NCBI RefSeq assembly: GCF_011762185.1
Contig: NZ_JAASQJ010000003.1
Span: 434,001 to 498,000 of the forward strand
Length of the DNA: 64,000 nt
Origin: Dyadobacter arcticus
GTDB taxonomy: Bacteria; Bacteroidota; Bacteroidia; Cytophagales; Spirosomataceae
Direction: 5' to 3'
Positions 1-9,392 of the stretch are shown here, in pieces. The position numbers and the translations under genes are program-made. Each line of letters starts with the position of its first letter. Within the stretch, counting starts at the first letter, position 1. Under the pieces are notes generated by a model. That model searched no databases. It was not told the DNA's origin and worked only from the letters and a program-made list of their open reading frames with translations.

Positions 1-1
1 A

Positions 2-244
2 AACAAAGGAGTAGCGCGGAGATTGGAATGGTCACAATTGCAAAAAATCATGGACACGGTTTACAAGGCAGAATTTGTTACAGATAACGCTTTTGAGGCA
101 AAACCATCCAAAAAAGGAAAGTACATTACAGCAGGGGATGGACTCTGGTATCAGCTGGGAGTTGCCGTGCTTGAAACAACCTCTAAGAGCAAAGACATTG
201 CTAAAATTGAGGCATTATTCAGTACGCTTGACGGTAAAATTTAG
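2..244 (+). CDS. C-terminal end of an unrecognised protein, cut by the window edge
   Basis: The reading frame is open from base 2 to a TAG stop at 242-244, so this is the last 80 or so codons of a gene that starts left of the window. An internal TTG at 23 could be mistaken for a start, but the frame continues upstream without a stop. The visible segment is soluble, mixed alpha/beta in character, with Lys-rich and Trp-containing stretches and no motif I recognise. It converges on the XRE regulator, whose stop lies 7 bp away. I assign no function. Confidence 0.5.
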   Translation, partial: NKGVARRLEWSQLQKIMDTVYKAEFVTDNAFEAKPSKKGKYITAGDGLWYQLGVAVLETTSKSKDIAKIEALFSTLDGKI

Positions 245-251
245 CGTTTTG

Positions 252-1307
252 CTACCGCTGCTTATATTGGCCAAGTTCCATCTGCAATTCATCAATCAAT
301 TGGGAAACCCGTTCGAGTGACGGCTGCGAAGTGGGCATTTGGGTGCTGATAAATGCCTTCACTTCCCAAACTTCCAGAACCTCCTGCAACGGAACTTCCA
401 AGGCAGAAACCGAGGGATTATCAGAAGTAAGCAATAGAATTCCAGCCTCTTTTACCTGGTTATATGCTTTCCGACAAACAAATCCCTGGCCGCGCAGCAC
501 AAATACATATTGCATTCCGTCTTTGATATCGTACCAGTTGCGGATAAAAGTGCCGACCAGCAATGCACCCGGATAAGTAAAATCCTCGCTGCTTTCGAAA
601 GCCCTGTAATAGCCCGACGGCAAATTAGGCAATTGAAATGAGGGTAAATTGGTCAGGTAAGAAGGATTTTGGAAGTTTGACAAATAATCGAACTGCAGGT
701 TGTTGGCAACCCATTGGATCGTCGGATAGTTGGTTGACCGTTCCTCGGGCTGATTATTGAATTGATTGGGTTGATATTGATTATTGAAAACCGGGATTTG
801 TGCCGAAGGCTGGTTCATCGCAGGTTGTGGTAATGGCGAAGGAACATTGGTGACTTGTCTGACGGGTGGTGTCTGCTGCGATTGCAGATCTCCATTGATC
901 GGTTTAAAATTCACCTGCCGGGAAACCATTCGAATCGCTGGCTCAGGTTGCTGATAGTTTTCAATAATTTTTGATAGAGGCTGAGGTTCGGCAAATGTAG
1001 GGGTGCGGGCAGGAACAGGCGGTGTCAGATTACCGGAATGCGAAACTGTCATCGGCCTGGGAGCCGACAAGGGCAATGACAAATCCGGTGTTTCCCTTAG
1101 TTTTCTGAGATCATTTTTTAGCAAATTATCGACGGTAATCCCGAAGGCGGCCGCCATGTTTTTGAGATTAGTAAGGTTAGGATTGGCCCGGGCTTCCTCA
1201 TAAGCGCCAAGCAGTGAGCGCTTAATGGCAATTTTCCTTGCAAACTGTTCCTGGGTCAGACCGTTAAGCCTTCTCAGGTATTTAATGTTGTTGCTTACAA
1301 TGCTCAT
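252..1307 (-). CDS. XRE-family transcriptional regulator with C-terminal S24/LexA-like domain
   Basis: Residues 1-65 form a classic Cro/C1-type helix-turn-helix (NIKYLRRLNGLTQEQFARKI, then ANPNLTNLKNMAAAFGI). Residues about 80-215 are a low-complexity Pro/Gln/Asn-rich linker. Residues about 225-325 resemble the peptidase S24/LexA C-terminal fold: a YPGALLVG strand, DIKDGMQYVFV, then a Lys-containing strand (VCRKAY). The expected GDSM serine box is not recognisable, although FESSED sits in its place, so self-cleavage is doubtful. A short helix rich in Glu/Gln ends the protein. The start is ATG at 1307. It is transcribed alone, 73 bp from folD. Such regulators are common in Cytophagales; its targets are unknown. 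Confidence 0.85.
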   Translation of the reverse strand: MSIVSNNIKYLRRLNGLTQEQFARKIAIKRSLLGAYEEARANPNLTNLKNMAAAFGITVDNLLKNDLRKLRETPDLSLPLSAPRPMTVSHSGNLTPPVPARTPTFAEPQPLSKIIENYQQPEPAIRMVSRQVNFKPINGDLQSQQTPPVRQVTNVPSPLPQPAMNQPSAQIPVFNNQYQPNQFNNQPEERSTNYPTIQWVANNLQFDYLSNFQNPSYLTNLPSFQLPNLPSGYYRAFESSEDFTYPGALLVGTFIRNWYDIKDGMQYVFVLRGQGFVCRKAYNQVKEAGILLLTSDNPSVSALEVPLQEVLEVWEVKAFISTQMPTSQPSLERVSQLIDELQMELGQYKQR

Positions 1308-1380
1308 GGTACAGCCGCTTTACAAAAGTTCTTGCTAATTGACAAATCTTTTAGCAAAAAAGCAAAAGCAGGCTATCGTA

Positions 1381-2262
1381 CTATTTATAAATCTCTTTCC
1401 TGGCCGCCTTAAATGTATTGGTAAGCAATCCGCAGATCGTCATCAAACCTACTCCGCCAGGAACGGGGGTGATATAGCTTGTCTTCGGAGCGACGTCATT
1501 GAAGTTAACGTCCCCTCTGATTGAGAATCCGCTTTTCTTTGTATCATCTGCCACCCGGGAAATGCCTACGTCAATCACGACTGCGCCTTCTTTCACATAA
1601 TCAGCTGTTACGAATTCGGGTCTTCCCAATGCGACAATGAGGATGTCGGCGGTTTGACAAATCTCCTTTAAATTTTGGGTTTTACTATGCGTTATCGTAA
1701 CCGTGCAATTGCCTGGATATTCGTTGCGCTGCATCAGAATGCTCATCGGTAAGCCCACGATCTGGCTACGGCCGATGACCACGCAATGCTTTCCATTGGT
1801 CTCAATTTTGGCACGGATTAGCATTTCGAGTATACCGAATGGGGTTGCTGAAATGTAGGAAGGAAGCCCTTTGCACATTTTCCCAACATTAACCGGATGA
1901 AATCCGTCGACATCTTTCGCCGGATCAACGGCTTCCATAACCGTGTTTTCAGTGATATGTTTAGGCAACGGCAGCTGTACAATAAATCCGTCGACATCAG
2001 GATCATTATTGAGAGATTGTACGGCTTCGAGTAATGCTGCTTCGGTAATGTCTGGCTCGAAGCGAAGTAGGGTAGAAGTGAAGCCGATCTCCTCACAGCT
2101 TCTGATTTTCGAGGCAACATAAGTTTCACTTGCGCCGTCCTGACCGACAAGAATCGCGGCCAGATGTGGTTTTTTACCGCCACCAGCAATCCATTGTTCT
2201 ACTTCCTCTTTTATTTCAGCTTTGATTTGGGATGAAATCGCTTTCCCGTCCAGTAATTGCAT
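1381..2262 (-). CDS. folD: Bifunctional methylenetetrahydrofolate dehydrogenase / methenyltetrahydrofolate cyclohydrolase
   Basis: FolD interconverts 5,10-methylene-THF and 10-formyl-THF in the cytoplasm, supplying one-carbon units for purines and formyl-Met. The 293 residues match the usual length. Visible signatures are the N-terminal catalytic segment with [14 protein letters not shown] (the Tyr and Lys are catalytic in the family), QLPLPKH, the [15 protein letters not shown] signature, [14 protein letters not shown] for NADP binding and [10 protein letters not shown] near the end. The usual PCTPxG segment reads SATPFG, so the Cys is replaced. Its ATG overlaps the TAA stop of the upstream sirtuin gene by one base (TAATG), so the two are translationally coupled and probably cotranscribed with topA. 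Confidence 0.96.
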   Translation of the reverse strand: MQLLDGKAISSQIKAEIKEEVEQWIAGGGKKPHLAAILVGQDGASETYVASKIRSCEEIGFTSTLLRFEPDITEAALLEAVQSLNNDPDVDGFIVQLPLPKHITENTVMEAVDPAKDVDGFHPVNVGKMCKGLPSYISATPFGILEMLIRAKIETNGKHCVVIGRSQIVGLPMSILMQRNEYPGNCTVTITHSKTQNLKEICQTADILIVALGRPEFVTADYVKEGAVVIDVGISRVADDTKKSGFSIRGDVNFNDVAPKTSYITPVPGGVGLMTICGLLTNTFKAARKEIYK

Positions 2263-2954
2263 TAGTTATCTGGTAATAAGTATTTTTTAATCAATGTTTC
2301 CATTCCGGTCGTTGCTTTTTCCTGAATGAATGTCATGTTCTTTTTCAGGTTAATTTCGGGTTGTGCCGGATCAATTATATAGATTGGTTTGCCCGCACCT
2401 ACGTAATGTACAAGTCCTGCCGCGGGATATACTGCCAGGGAAGTACCAATTACAATGAAAATATCTGCTTCTTCCGCTACCTCGACGGCCACTTCCATCA
2501 TGGGCACTTCTTCGCCAAACCATACGATATGTGGACGAAGCTGGCTGCCCAGTTCGCACAAATCACCGGTCTTTAATTCCCAGGAGGTCATTTCGTAAAC
2601 TAAATCGGGATTTTTTGTGCTGCGGGATTTGAATAGTTCGCCGTGGAGATGGATCACTTTGGAAGAACCAGCCACTTCATGCAGGTTATCGACATTCTGG
2701 GTGATGATCGCAACATCGAAATGTTTTTCCAACTCAACCAATGCATAATGTGCCGCATTGGGCTTGACACTGTCAGCTTGTTTACGGCGCTGGTTGTAGA
2801 AATCCAGGACAAGTTCCTGATCTTTAACCCAGCCCTCAAATGTCGCCACATCTTCAATGCGGTAATTGTCCCATAAACCGCCATTGTCGCGAAAGGTACT
2901 GATGCCACTTTCCGCACTAATTCCTGCTCCGGAGAGCACTACTAGTTTTTTCAT
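2262..2954 (-). CDS. cobB: SIR2-family NAD-dependent protein deacylase (sirtuin)
   Basis: Sirtuins remove acyl groups from lysines using NAD+. The 230-residue protein has the NAD-binding [14 protein letters not shown] block at residues 9-22, QNVDN at 86-90 and the catalytic His in HLHGE (His104). Tyr53 and Arg56 in YNQRRKQ correspond to the pair that binds succinyl or malonyl lysine in CobB and SIRT5 enzymes, so desuccinylase activity is likely. Only one Cys lies in the region that normally carries the four zinc ligands, so the structural zinc appears lost. It sits 29 bp downstream of topA and overlaps folD by one base. The gene symbol is by family membership. Confidence 0.92.
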   Translation of the reverse strand: MKKLVVLSGAGISAESGISTFRDNGGLWDNYRIEDVATFEGWVKDQELVLDFYNQRRKQADSVKPNAAHYALVELEKHFDVAIITQNVDNLHEVAGSSKVIHLHGELFKSRSTKNPDLVYEMTSWELKTGDLCELGSQLRPHIVWFGEEVPMMEVAVEVAEEADIFIVIGTSLAVYPAAGLVHYVGAGKPIYIIDPAQPEINLKKNMTFIQEKATTGMETLIKKYLLPDN

Positions 2955-2983
2955 ATTATGTGTGTTTTGAGGTTTTTTCTTGC

Positions 2984-5377
2984 CTATGCTTTCTTAACAA
3001 CCTTTCTCGCCGCAGGCTTTTTTGCCGCTGGGTTCTTCTCAGCCGCAGCTTTGGGCGCTGCTTTCTTGAATCCTCCTCTTCCCGCAGGTTTGTCAGGCGT
3101 TTCAGCAGCAAGCTTTACAATCTCCTCATAGGTTAATGCTGCCGGATCAGTGCCTTTTGGAATTTTCACATTCTTTTTCCCAAATGCGATGTATGGCCCG
3201 TACTTACCATTCAAAACCTTAGCATCTGCATCCTCACTGAATTCCTTTATTGTACGACTGCTATCCTGCATCCGCTTTTGAATGATGATCTCGATCAGCC
3301 GATCTTCCGTAACCGCCATCGGGTCATCGGTTTTCAATAAAGAAAAATATTTTCCGTCATGCTTCACATATGGGCCAAATTTCCCAATGTTTACAATCAA
3401 TTCTTTTTCCTCATATAAACCAACCTCACGGGGCAGTTTGAAAAGTTCAAACGCTTCGTCCAGCGTAATGCTTTCCATCAGCTGACCCTTCATCAAACTA
3501 GCAAACTTTGGTTTATCCTCATCCTCAGCATCGCCTATCTGAACATATGGGCCGTACTTTCCAATCCTGACAGATACTTTTTTGCCAGTCGATGGATCTT
3601 CGCCCAAATCACGGGAAGTAAGGCTGCGGTCGATTGCCTGCTCTTTTGCCTCGGCTACTTTTTTCTGAAATGGCGTATAAAAATCTTTGATCATCTGCCG
3701 CCAGGCCAACTGGCCATCAGCAATGTTGTCAAAGTCTTTTTCAACATTAGCAGTAAACGAGTAATCGATAATATCATTGAAATGACTTACCAGGAAGTCA
3801 TTAACAACCATTCCTGTGCTGGTAGGAAACAATTTCGATTTTTCGGAGCCGTAAATTTCTTTGTTAACCTTGCTCTTAATCTGATCGGCGGCCAAGGTGA
3901 ATTCCTTGAAATCCCTTTCAAATCCCTCACGATCTTCCTTAATGATATATTCTCTTTTAAGTATTGTAGAAATTGTGGGCGCGTAAGTGGACGGGCGACC
4001 AATGCCCATTTCTTCCAATTTTTTAACCAAACTCGCTTCCGTATAGCGGGGTGGGTTACGGGTGAAACGTTCTGTCGCTTTCATATCGGCAAGTTTCAGG
4101 ATCTGGCTGATATTTAAAGGAGGAAGCATTCCTTTTTGCTCCTCGTCTCCCTCCTCGTCGCTCGATTCCAGATAAACTTTTAAAAACCCTTCAAACTTGA
4201 TCACCTCACCCTGTGCAATCAATTCTTCCAAAGTAGTCGAAATCCCGATGGTTGCGATAGTGCGTTCCAATTGGGCGTCGGACATTTGCGATGCGATGGC
4301 CCGTTTCCAGATCAGTTCATACAAACGCTGCTCATTACGGTCACTGCTTCCCGAAAGTGTCGAAAAGTCGGTTGGGCGAATGGCTTCGTGGGCCTCCTGA
4401 GCCGATTCGTTTTTTGTTTTAAAAACCCTCTTATTATAATAATCCTGACCGTACTCGCTGGTAATCTGCACCCTGGCCTTTTCCAATGCTTCCTCGGAAA
4501 GATTGGTGGAGTCGGTACGCATATAGGATATTTTTCCTGCCTCGTACAAACGCTGGGCAACGGACATGGTTTGCAATACAGAAAAACTCAATTTTCTGGA
4601 TGCCTCTTGTTGTAATGTAGAAGTTGTGAATGGTGGTGCAGGTGTTTTTTTAGCCGGTTTTACTTCAAGATTTTTAATGGAGAACTGAGCTCCGACGCAT
4701 TTCTCAAGAAACTTTAATGCATCATCTTCATTGGAGAAATTTTTTGCCAATTCGGCATTCAGCACTTTTCCGTTGCCAAGATCAAAGCGGGCGGTTACCT
4801 TAAAGCTGCTTTTGCTTCTGAATGCGTCAATTTCCCTTTCTCTTTCTACCACAATGCGAACCGCTACCGATTGCACGCGGCCGGCAGAAAGGTTGGATTT
4901 CCCAATCCTGATTTTCTTCCAGAGTACAGGTGATAGTTCATATCCAACCAGGCGGTCAAGAATCCGGCGTGCTTGCTGGGCGTCCACCAGGTCAACATCG
5001 ATAATTCTCGGCTTAGCAATCGCGTTTTGTAAAGCCGTTTTGGTGATTTCACGAAATACAATGCGTTTGGTATCATCAGGTAGCCCAAGTGCTTCTTTCA
5101 AGTGCCATGAAATTGCCTCTCCTTCGCGGTCATCATCCGTCGCCAGCCACACTTCTGCATCTTTGGCCAGCTTTTTCAACTCAGAAATAACCTTTACTTT
5201 ATCAGAGGAAATTTCGTAAGACGGCTGGAAACCATGTTCAACATCAACGCCCATATCATGTTCAGGAAGGTCGCGGACGTGGCCAAAACTCGACTTTACC
5301 GTGAAATCCTGACCTAGATAACTTTCAATGGTTTTGGCCTTCGCCGGTGACTCTACGATCACCAGATTTTTTGACAT
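2984..5377 (-). CDS. topA: DNA topoisomerase I (type IA)
   Basis: TopA relaxes negative supercoils by single-strand passage. From ATG 5377 the product is 797 residues. The TOPRIM domain is at 1-115 with Glu9 in VIVES and the acidic motif DDDREGE at 81-87. The active-site Tyr285 is in GKISYMRTDST. The C-terminal part contains repeated GKYGPYV-type units (three or four), then an Ala/Lys/Pro-rich tail; there are no Cys4 zinc fingers, as in many Bacteroidota. A longer frame with start at 5560 exists, but a good promoter lies inside that extension (5417-5449) and homologues begin at MSKNLVIVESPAKAK. Followed closely by the sirtuin and folD genes. Confidence 0.97.
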   Translation of the reverse strand: MSKNLVIVESPAKAKTIESYLGQDFTVKSSFGHVRDLPEHDMGVDVEHGFQPSYEISSDKVKVISELKKLAKDAEVWLATDDDREGEAISWHLKEALGLPDDTKRIVFREITKTALQNAIAKPRIIDVDLVDAQQARRILDRLVGYELSPVLWKKIRIGKSNLSAGRVQSVAVRIVVEREREIDAFRSKSSFKVTARFDLGNGKVLNAELAKNFSNEDDALKFLEKCVGAQFSIKNLEVKPAKKTPAPPFTTSTLQQEASRKLSFSVLQTMSVAQRLYEAGKISYMRTDSTNLSEEALEKARVQITSEYGQDYYNKRVFKTKNESAQEAHEAIRPTDFSTLSGSSDRNEQRLYELIWKRAIASQMSDAQLERTIATIGISTTLEELIAQGEVIKFEGFLKVYLESSDEEGDEEQKGMLPPLNISQILKLADMKATERFTRNPPRYTEASLVKKLEEMGIGRPSTYAPTISTILKREYIIKEDREGFERDFKEFTLAADQIKSKVNKEIYGSEKSKLFPTSTGMVVNDFLVSHFNDIIDYSFTANVEKDFDNIADGQLAWRQMIKDFYTPFQKKVAEAKEQAIDRSLTSRDLGEDPSTGKKVSVRIGKYGPYVQIGDAEDEDKPKFASLMKGQLMESITLDEAFELFKLPREVGLYEEKELIVNIGKFGPYVKHDGKYFSLLKTDDPMAVTEDRLIEIIIQKRMQDSSRTIKEFSEDADAKVLNGKYGPYIAFGKKNVKIPKGTDPAALTYEEIVKLAAETPDKPAGRGGFKKAAPKAAAEKNPAAKKPAARKVVKKA

Positions 5378-5416
5378 AACTTTAAATTTAAGGGAATTTG
5401 GGGCACTACGAATGTT

Positions 5417-5449
5417 CAAATATAGGGTACAATAAAGCAAAAAATCAAA
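5417..5449 (-). promoter_or_regulatory. Bacteroidota-type promoter for topA
   Basis: Read on the minus strand, a TTTG element (5446-5449) is followed after 21 bases by TATATTTG (5417-5424), matching the TTTG-N19-21-TAnnTTTG consensus of the Bacteroidota primary sigma factor. It lies 40 bp upstream of the ATG at 5377, which supports that start over the longer in-frame one. Confidence 0.6.
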
Positions 5450-5711
5450 GCGGGACAAAAAAGGCCGGTTCCACAAGTTGGGACTCGGCTTGTTTGCAAT
5501 TGCTTGTTTGCAATTGATAGATTTTAAATAATACCTTAAATATCCGGGCCAGCAGAACAAAAAAAATTGGCGTCGGGTTATTTGAATGTGTCGGTATATA
5601 TAATGATGCTAAATAGTTGTGAAAATCTGGCGGATTCCCTTCGTATATTGGGTAAATTCGTACTTTCGCGTGTTTTAATGACAATAAATAATCCAATTAT
5701 AGCTAATTACT

Positions 5712-7979
5712 ATGGCTTTTGACTTAGACATGATTAAGGGTGTTTATGCCCGCATGCAGGAAAGAGTTGAAGCTGCTCGTAAAATAGAAGGGCGGCCTTT
5801 GACCTTGGCAGAGAAGATTTTATACTCTCATTTATGGGAAGGAACGCCTTCGCAAGTTTACGAACGCGGTAAATCATACGTTGACTTTGCTCCTGACCGT
5901 GTTGCCATGCAGGATGCTACTGCTCAAATGGCCCTTTTGCAATTCATGCAGGCCGGAAGGCCACAAGTTGCAGTTCCTTCTACTGTGCATTGCGATCACC
6001 TGATCCAGGCAGAAGTAGGTGCGACACAGGATTTGAAAAATGCTGTTGATAAAAATAGGGAAGTTTACGCATTCCTTTCTTCTGTTTCCAATAAATACGG
6101 ATTAGGTTTCTGGAAAGCAGGAGCGGGTATCATTCATCAGGTAGTACTTGAAAATTATGCATTTCCAGGCGGTATGATGATCGGTACCGATTCACATACT
6201 CCCAATGCGGGCGGACTTGGAATGGTTGCGATCGGTGTCGGCGGTGCCGATGCGAGCGACGTAATGTCAGGACTTGCCTGGGAATTGAAAATGCCAAGAT
6301 TGATAGGAGTAAAGCTTACTGGTAAACTAAGTGGCTGGACAGCTGCGAAAGACGTAATCCTTTGGGTTGCGGGCCAATTGACTGTCAAAGGCGGAACCGG
6401 ATATATTGTTGAGTATTTTGGGGAAGGTGCGGAAAGTATCTCTGCGACAGGAAAAGCGACAATCTGTAATATGGGCGCTGAAATTGGGGCTACTACCTCC
6501 ATTTTTGCATATGACGAAAGAAGCGCCGCATACTTGAGAACCACCGAACGTGCTGACATTGCAGATGCTGCCGACCAGGTGAAGGAATATCTTCGTTCTG
6601 ATAATGAAGTATACGCTGATCCGGCCACCTACTTTGATCAATTGATAGAATTAGACCTTTCAGGGCTGGAGCCGCATGTTAATGGTCCTTTCACACCGGA
6701 TTTGGCATGGCCACTATCCAAATTCGCAACTGCGGTTAGAGAAAATGGCTGGCCGGAAGTTCTTTCGGTGGGTTTGATTGGATCTTGCACCAATTCATCT
6801 TACGAAGACGTAAGCCGCGCAGCTTCACTTGCGCAGCAGGCGGTTGATAAAAAATTGAAAGTAAGTTCAGAATATACCATTACCCCAGGTTCTGAGCTGG
6901 TTAGGTACACAGTTGAGCGTGATGGCTTCCTGGATACTTTCGCACAAATCGGAGGAGTGGTTTTGGCAAATGCTTGCGGACCGTGTATAGGTCAATGGGC
7001 ACGTCATGGCGCTGAAAAAGGGGAGAAAAACTCAATCATTACATCTTTTAATCGTAATTTCTCGAAACGCGCTGATGGTAATCCGAACACCCATTCATTT
7101 GTAGCTTCCCCTGAAATTGTGACCGCAATGGCCATTGCAGGAAGGCTTACATTCGACCCGCGTTTTGATAAATTGGTGAATGTAAATGGAGAAGAAGTAA
7201 TGCTTGACGAACCGAGCGGCCTTGAATTGCCTACACTAGGATTTGCAGTGGAAGATGCTGGTTACCAGGCTCCTGCGACAGATCCAAGCCAGGTACAGGT
7301 CCTGGTAAGCCCTACCTCAGATCGTCTGCAATTGCTCGCACCGTTTGCTGAATGGGAAGGAACAGACCTGAATGGTTTGAAACTGCTTATCAAAGCAAAA
7401 GGAAAATGTACAACTGACCATATTTCAATGGCTGGCCCATGGTTGAAATACCGCGGACACCTTGACAATATCTCGAACAATATGTTGATCGGTGCGGTTA
7501 ATTTTTATAATGAGAAAACCAATACCGTAAAAAATCAATTGAGCAATCAATACAGCGAAGTGCCTGCAGTCCAGCGTGACTATAAGGCGCATGGAATTGG
7601 GACGATCGTGGTGGGCGATGAGAATTATGGGGAAGGGTCTTCCCGTGAGCATGCAGCCATGGAGCCACGCTTCCTGGGAGTGCGCGCGATCCTGACCAAA
7701 TCGTTCGCACGTATCCATGAGACCAACCTGAAAAAGCAGGGAATGCTGGCACTTACTTTCGCCAATAACGCTGATTACGATAAGATTCAGGAAGACGATA
7801 CAATTGACATTGTGGGTTTGAAAACCTTTGCAGAGGGAGTACCTCTGACCATTGTTTTACATCATATCGATGGTGTAAGTGAGGAATTCTCTGTAAATCA
7901 TACTTACAATAGCCAGCAAATCGAATGGTTCAAAGCTGGTTCAGCGTTGAATATCATTCGGAGGTCAGTAGGAGCGTAG
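5712..7979 (+). CDS. acnA: Aconitate hydratase, mitochondrial type
   Basis: Aconitase isomerises citrate to isocitrate in the TCA cycle using a [4Fe-4S] cluster. The 755-residue protein has the architecture of mitochondrial ACO2: [11 protein letters not shown] near residue 90, [14 protein letters not shown] at 158-171, cluster ligands Cys359 ([11 protein letters not shown]) and Cys422/Cys425 ([10 protein letters not shown]), and the swivelling C-terminal domain with [11 protein letters not shown]. It lacks the N-terminal HEAT-like domain of AcnB and is shorter than IRP1-type AcnA. It stands alone, converging on lspA with a shared terminator. The symbol acnA is used loosely for this Bacteroidota form. 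Confidence 0.95.
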   Translation: MAFDLDMIKGVYARMQERVEAARKIEGRPLTLAEKILYSHLWEGTPSQVYERGKSYVDFAPDRVAMQDATAQMALLQFMQAGRPQVAVPSTVHCDHLIQAEVGATQDLKNAVDKNREVYAFLSSVSNKYGLGFWKAGAGIIHQVVLENYAFPGGMMIGTDSHTPNAGGLGMVAIGVGGADASDVMSGLAWELKMPRLIGVKLTGKLSGWTAAKDVILWVAGQLTVKGGTGYIVEYFGEGAESISATGKATICNMGAEIGATTSIFAYDERSAAYLRTTERADIADAADQVKEYLRSDNEVYADPATYFDQLIELDLSGLEPHVNGPFTPDLAWPLSKFATAVRENGWPEVLSVGLIGSCTNSSYEDVSRAASLAQQAVDKKLKVSSEYTITPGSELVRYTVERDGFLDTFAQIGGVVLANACGPCIGQWARHGAEKGEKNSIITSFNRNFSKRADGNPNTHSFVASPEIVTAMAIAGRLTFDPRFDKLVNVNGEEVMLDEPSGLELPTLGFAVEDAGYQAPATDPSQVQVLVSPTSDRLQLLAPFAEWEGTDLNGLKLLIKAKGKCTTDHISMAGPWLKYRGHLDNISNNMLIGAVNFYNEKTNTVKNQLSNQYSEVPAVQRDYKAHGIGTIVVGDENYGEGSSREHAAMEPRFLGVRAILTKSFARIHETNLKKQGMLALTFANNADYDKIQEDDTIDIVGLKTFAEGVPLTIVLHHIDGVSEEFSVNHTYNSQQIEWFKAGSALNIIRRSVGA

Positions 7980-7990
7980 ATTAAGCGCAA

Positions 7991-8036
7991 CCTTAAAAGC
8001 AAAAAACTCCTAATTAGGAGTTTTTTGCTTTTAAGG
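7991..8036. terminator. Bidirectional intrinsic terminator between aconitase and lspA
   Basis: A perfect 46-base palindrome (23-bp arms, no spacer) with A6 and T6 tracts inside the arms. It sits between the convergent aconitase and lspA genes. The central GGAG/CTCC core preceded by A-rich and followed by T-rich sequence works as a terminator in both directions. Confidence 0.85.
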
Positions 8037-8056
8037 CCTTCAGCTTATCGCACCAC

Positions 8057-8569
8057 TCACCGTATCATCCTCGCCTTCTGCCTGCTATACGATTGTATCA
8101 GAAAAATGAACATTCCTGTCATAATTGAAACGTCCGCCATGTTGAAGATTCCGGTTTGGAAAAAACCGAAATTGAGATGCATGAAATCGGTTACAGAACC
8201 GTGTACCAGGCGATCATAAATATTTCCAATGCCGCCTCCGATTGCGAAGCTCAGGGCAAGCGCGCTTAACAATGTCAGGTTCTTTTTGATAAGGATGTAT
8301 GCTACGCCGAAAAATAGCGCGATTAACGGAATAATGGAAAGGATAAGGATTTTAGCAGTTTCGGGAAGACCGCTGCCAATGCTCAGGAATGCCCCTGAAT
8401 TCTCAACATAAGTTAGCGTAAAGTAATCTTCGATCACGCTTCTGGTCTCATAAAACCCAATGTTTTGCCTGACCACTTTTTTGGATATCTGATCGCATCC
8501 AAAATTTGCGAGGAGGATCAGAATAATCACCCCGTTTCTAAAAACCCGGTCGGATTTAAATTTTGACAT
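8057..8569 (-). CDS. lspA: Lipoprotein signal peptidase (signal peptidase II)
   Basis: LspA cleaves the signal peptide of prolipoproteins after diacylglyceryl modification in the inner membrane. The 170-residue protein shows four hydrophobic helices, the NSGA box (YVENSGAF), GNIYDRLVHGSVTDF with the first catalytic Asp (128), and FNMADV with the second (146). The length is typical. Its ATG overlaps the TAA of the upstream DUF1080 gene by one base, so the two are coupled, although no functional link is obvious. Confidence 0.96.
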   Translation of the reverse strand: MSKFKSDRVFRNGVIILILLANFGCDQISKKVVRQNIGFYETRSVIEDYFTLTYVENSGAFLSIGSGLPETAKILILSIIPLIALFFGVAYILIKKNLTLLSALALSFAIGGGIGNIYDRLVHGSVTDFMHLNFGFFQTGIFNMADVSIMTGMFIFLIQSYSRQKARMIR

Positions 8570-9255
8570 TACTTTGATAATTCTTTGATAGGGGTCACTT
8601 TAATTTCCTTAAACTCAACCTCGGAGCCTTCGGATTGTAAGGCCAATTGTCCGGTTTCAGCAGTGGCATTGTAGCCATAATTAACCAGTTCTCCATTGAG
8701 CCAGACTTTAATAGTATTCTTAACACATTCAATTACCATTGAATTCCATTCGCCAAGTGGCTTCTCTGTTCCATCTGTCAGATTTGGGACCCTACGTAGC
8801 TTGTCGCCGTTTACACCCCATTTTTCTTTCGGGCCTCGCCTTTTCTCCATGTCAGGAACTGTAATATCTTCCTGGATACACCAAAAATCTCCTGCATTTT
8901 GGTTCATCATTTGCACTTCAATTGATTTTGGGAACATATCGTAAAGCGCCCTGGAAGTTGAAACGAAAACCAGCGCGCCGCAATTGCCAGGTTTTCCGGC
9001 AAACCGGTATTGGAACGTCCAGCGGAAATTGTTGTATTCTGTATCTGTGATCAAATGTCCTCCCGGTGACCCCAGACTTACCAATAACCCATTCCTGACT
9101 AAAAATGGACTTTTGACGGTCGCATCTTTGTCCATTTCAGGAACATCCACGTGCCAGCCTTTCAAGTCTTTTCTATTGAATAGCGATTTGGATTGGCTTT
9201 GAGCATATTGAATACTCAGGAGGTTGAGGCAGGCTAGCAGAATCAGCTTTTTCAT
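8569..9255 (-). CDS. DUF1080 protein (3-keto-disaccharide hydrolase family), secreted
   Basis: A signal peptide (MKKLILLACLNLLSIQYAQS) precedes a 205-residue LamG-like beta-sandwich. SLFNRKDLKGWH is the standard opening of DUF1080, and NFRWTFQYRF, GDKLRR, GEWNSMVIEC and the closing VEFKEIKV strand fit the family. Members include hydrolases of 3-keto-glycosides and many proteins of unknown substrate; they are very abundant in Cytophagales and Planctomycetes. Predicted location is periplasm or outer surface. It is the first gene of a two-gene unit with lspA (one-base overlap). Confidence 0.9.
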   Translation of the reverse strand: MKKLILLACLNLLSIQYAQSQSKSLFNRKDLKGWHVDVPEMDKDATVKSPFLVRNGLLVSLGSPGGHLITDTEYNNFRWTFQYRFAGKPGNCGALVFVSTSRALYDMFPKSIEVQMMNQNAGDFWCIQEDITVPDMEKRRGPKEKWGVNGDKLRRVPNLTDGTEKPLGEWNSMVIECVKNTIKVWLNGELVNYGYNATAETGQLALQSEGSEVEFKEIKVTPIKELSK

Positions 9256-9392
9256 TTTATACCGAGACTATTTTGAGTTTAATAGTATTTCAATTGGAAA
9301 AATTAAGTAATAATAACCTTAATACGGATGCTGTGGCGTGAAATATAAAAGATATGCTCTAAATTGAACCTGTACCTTATCCAAAGTTTTCA

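Noticed and set aside
5378-5560. N-terminal extension of topA (start at 5560)
   Set aside because: The extension carries a full promoter (5417-5449) and no TOPRIM sequence; family members begin at MSKNLVIVESPAKAK.
8025-8219. Plus-strand ORF opposite lspA
   Set aside because: Antisense shadow of lspA that begins inside the terminator.
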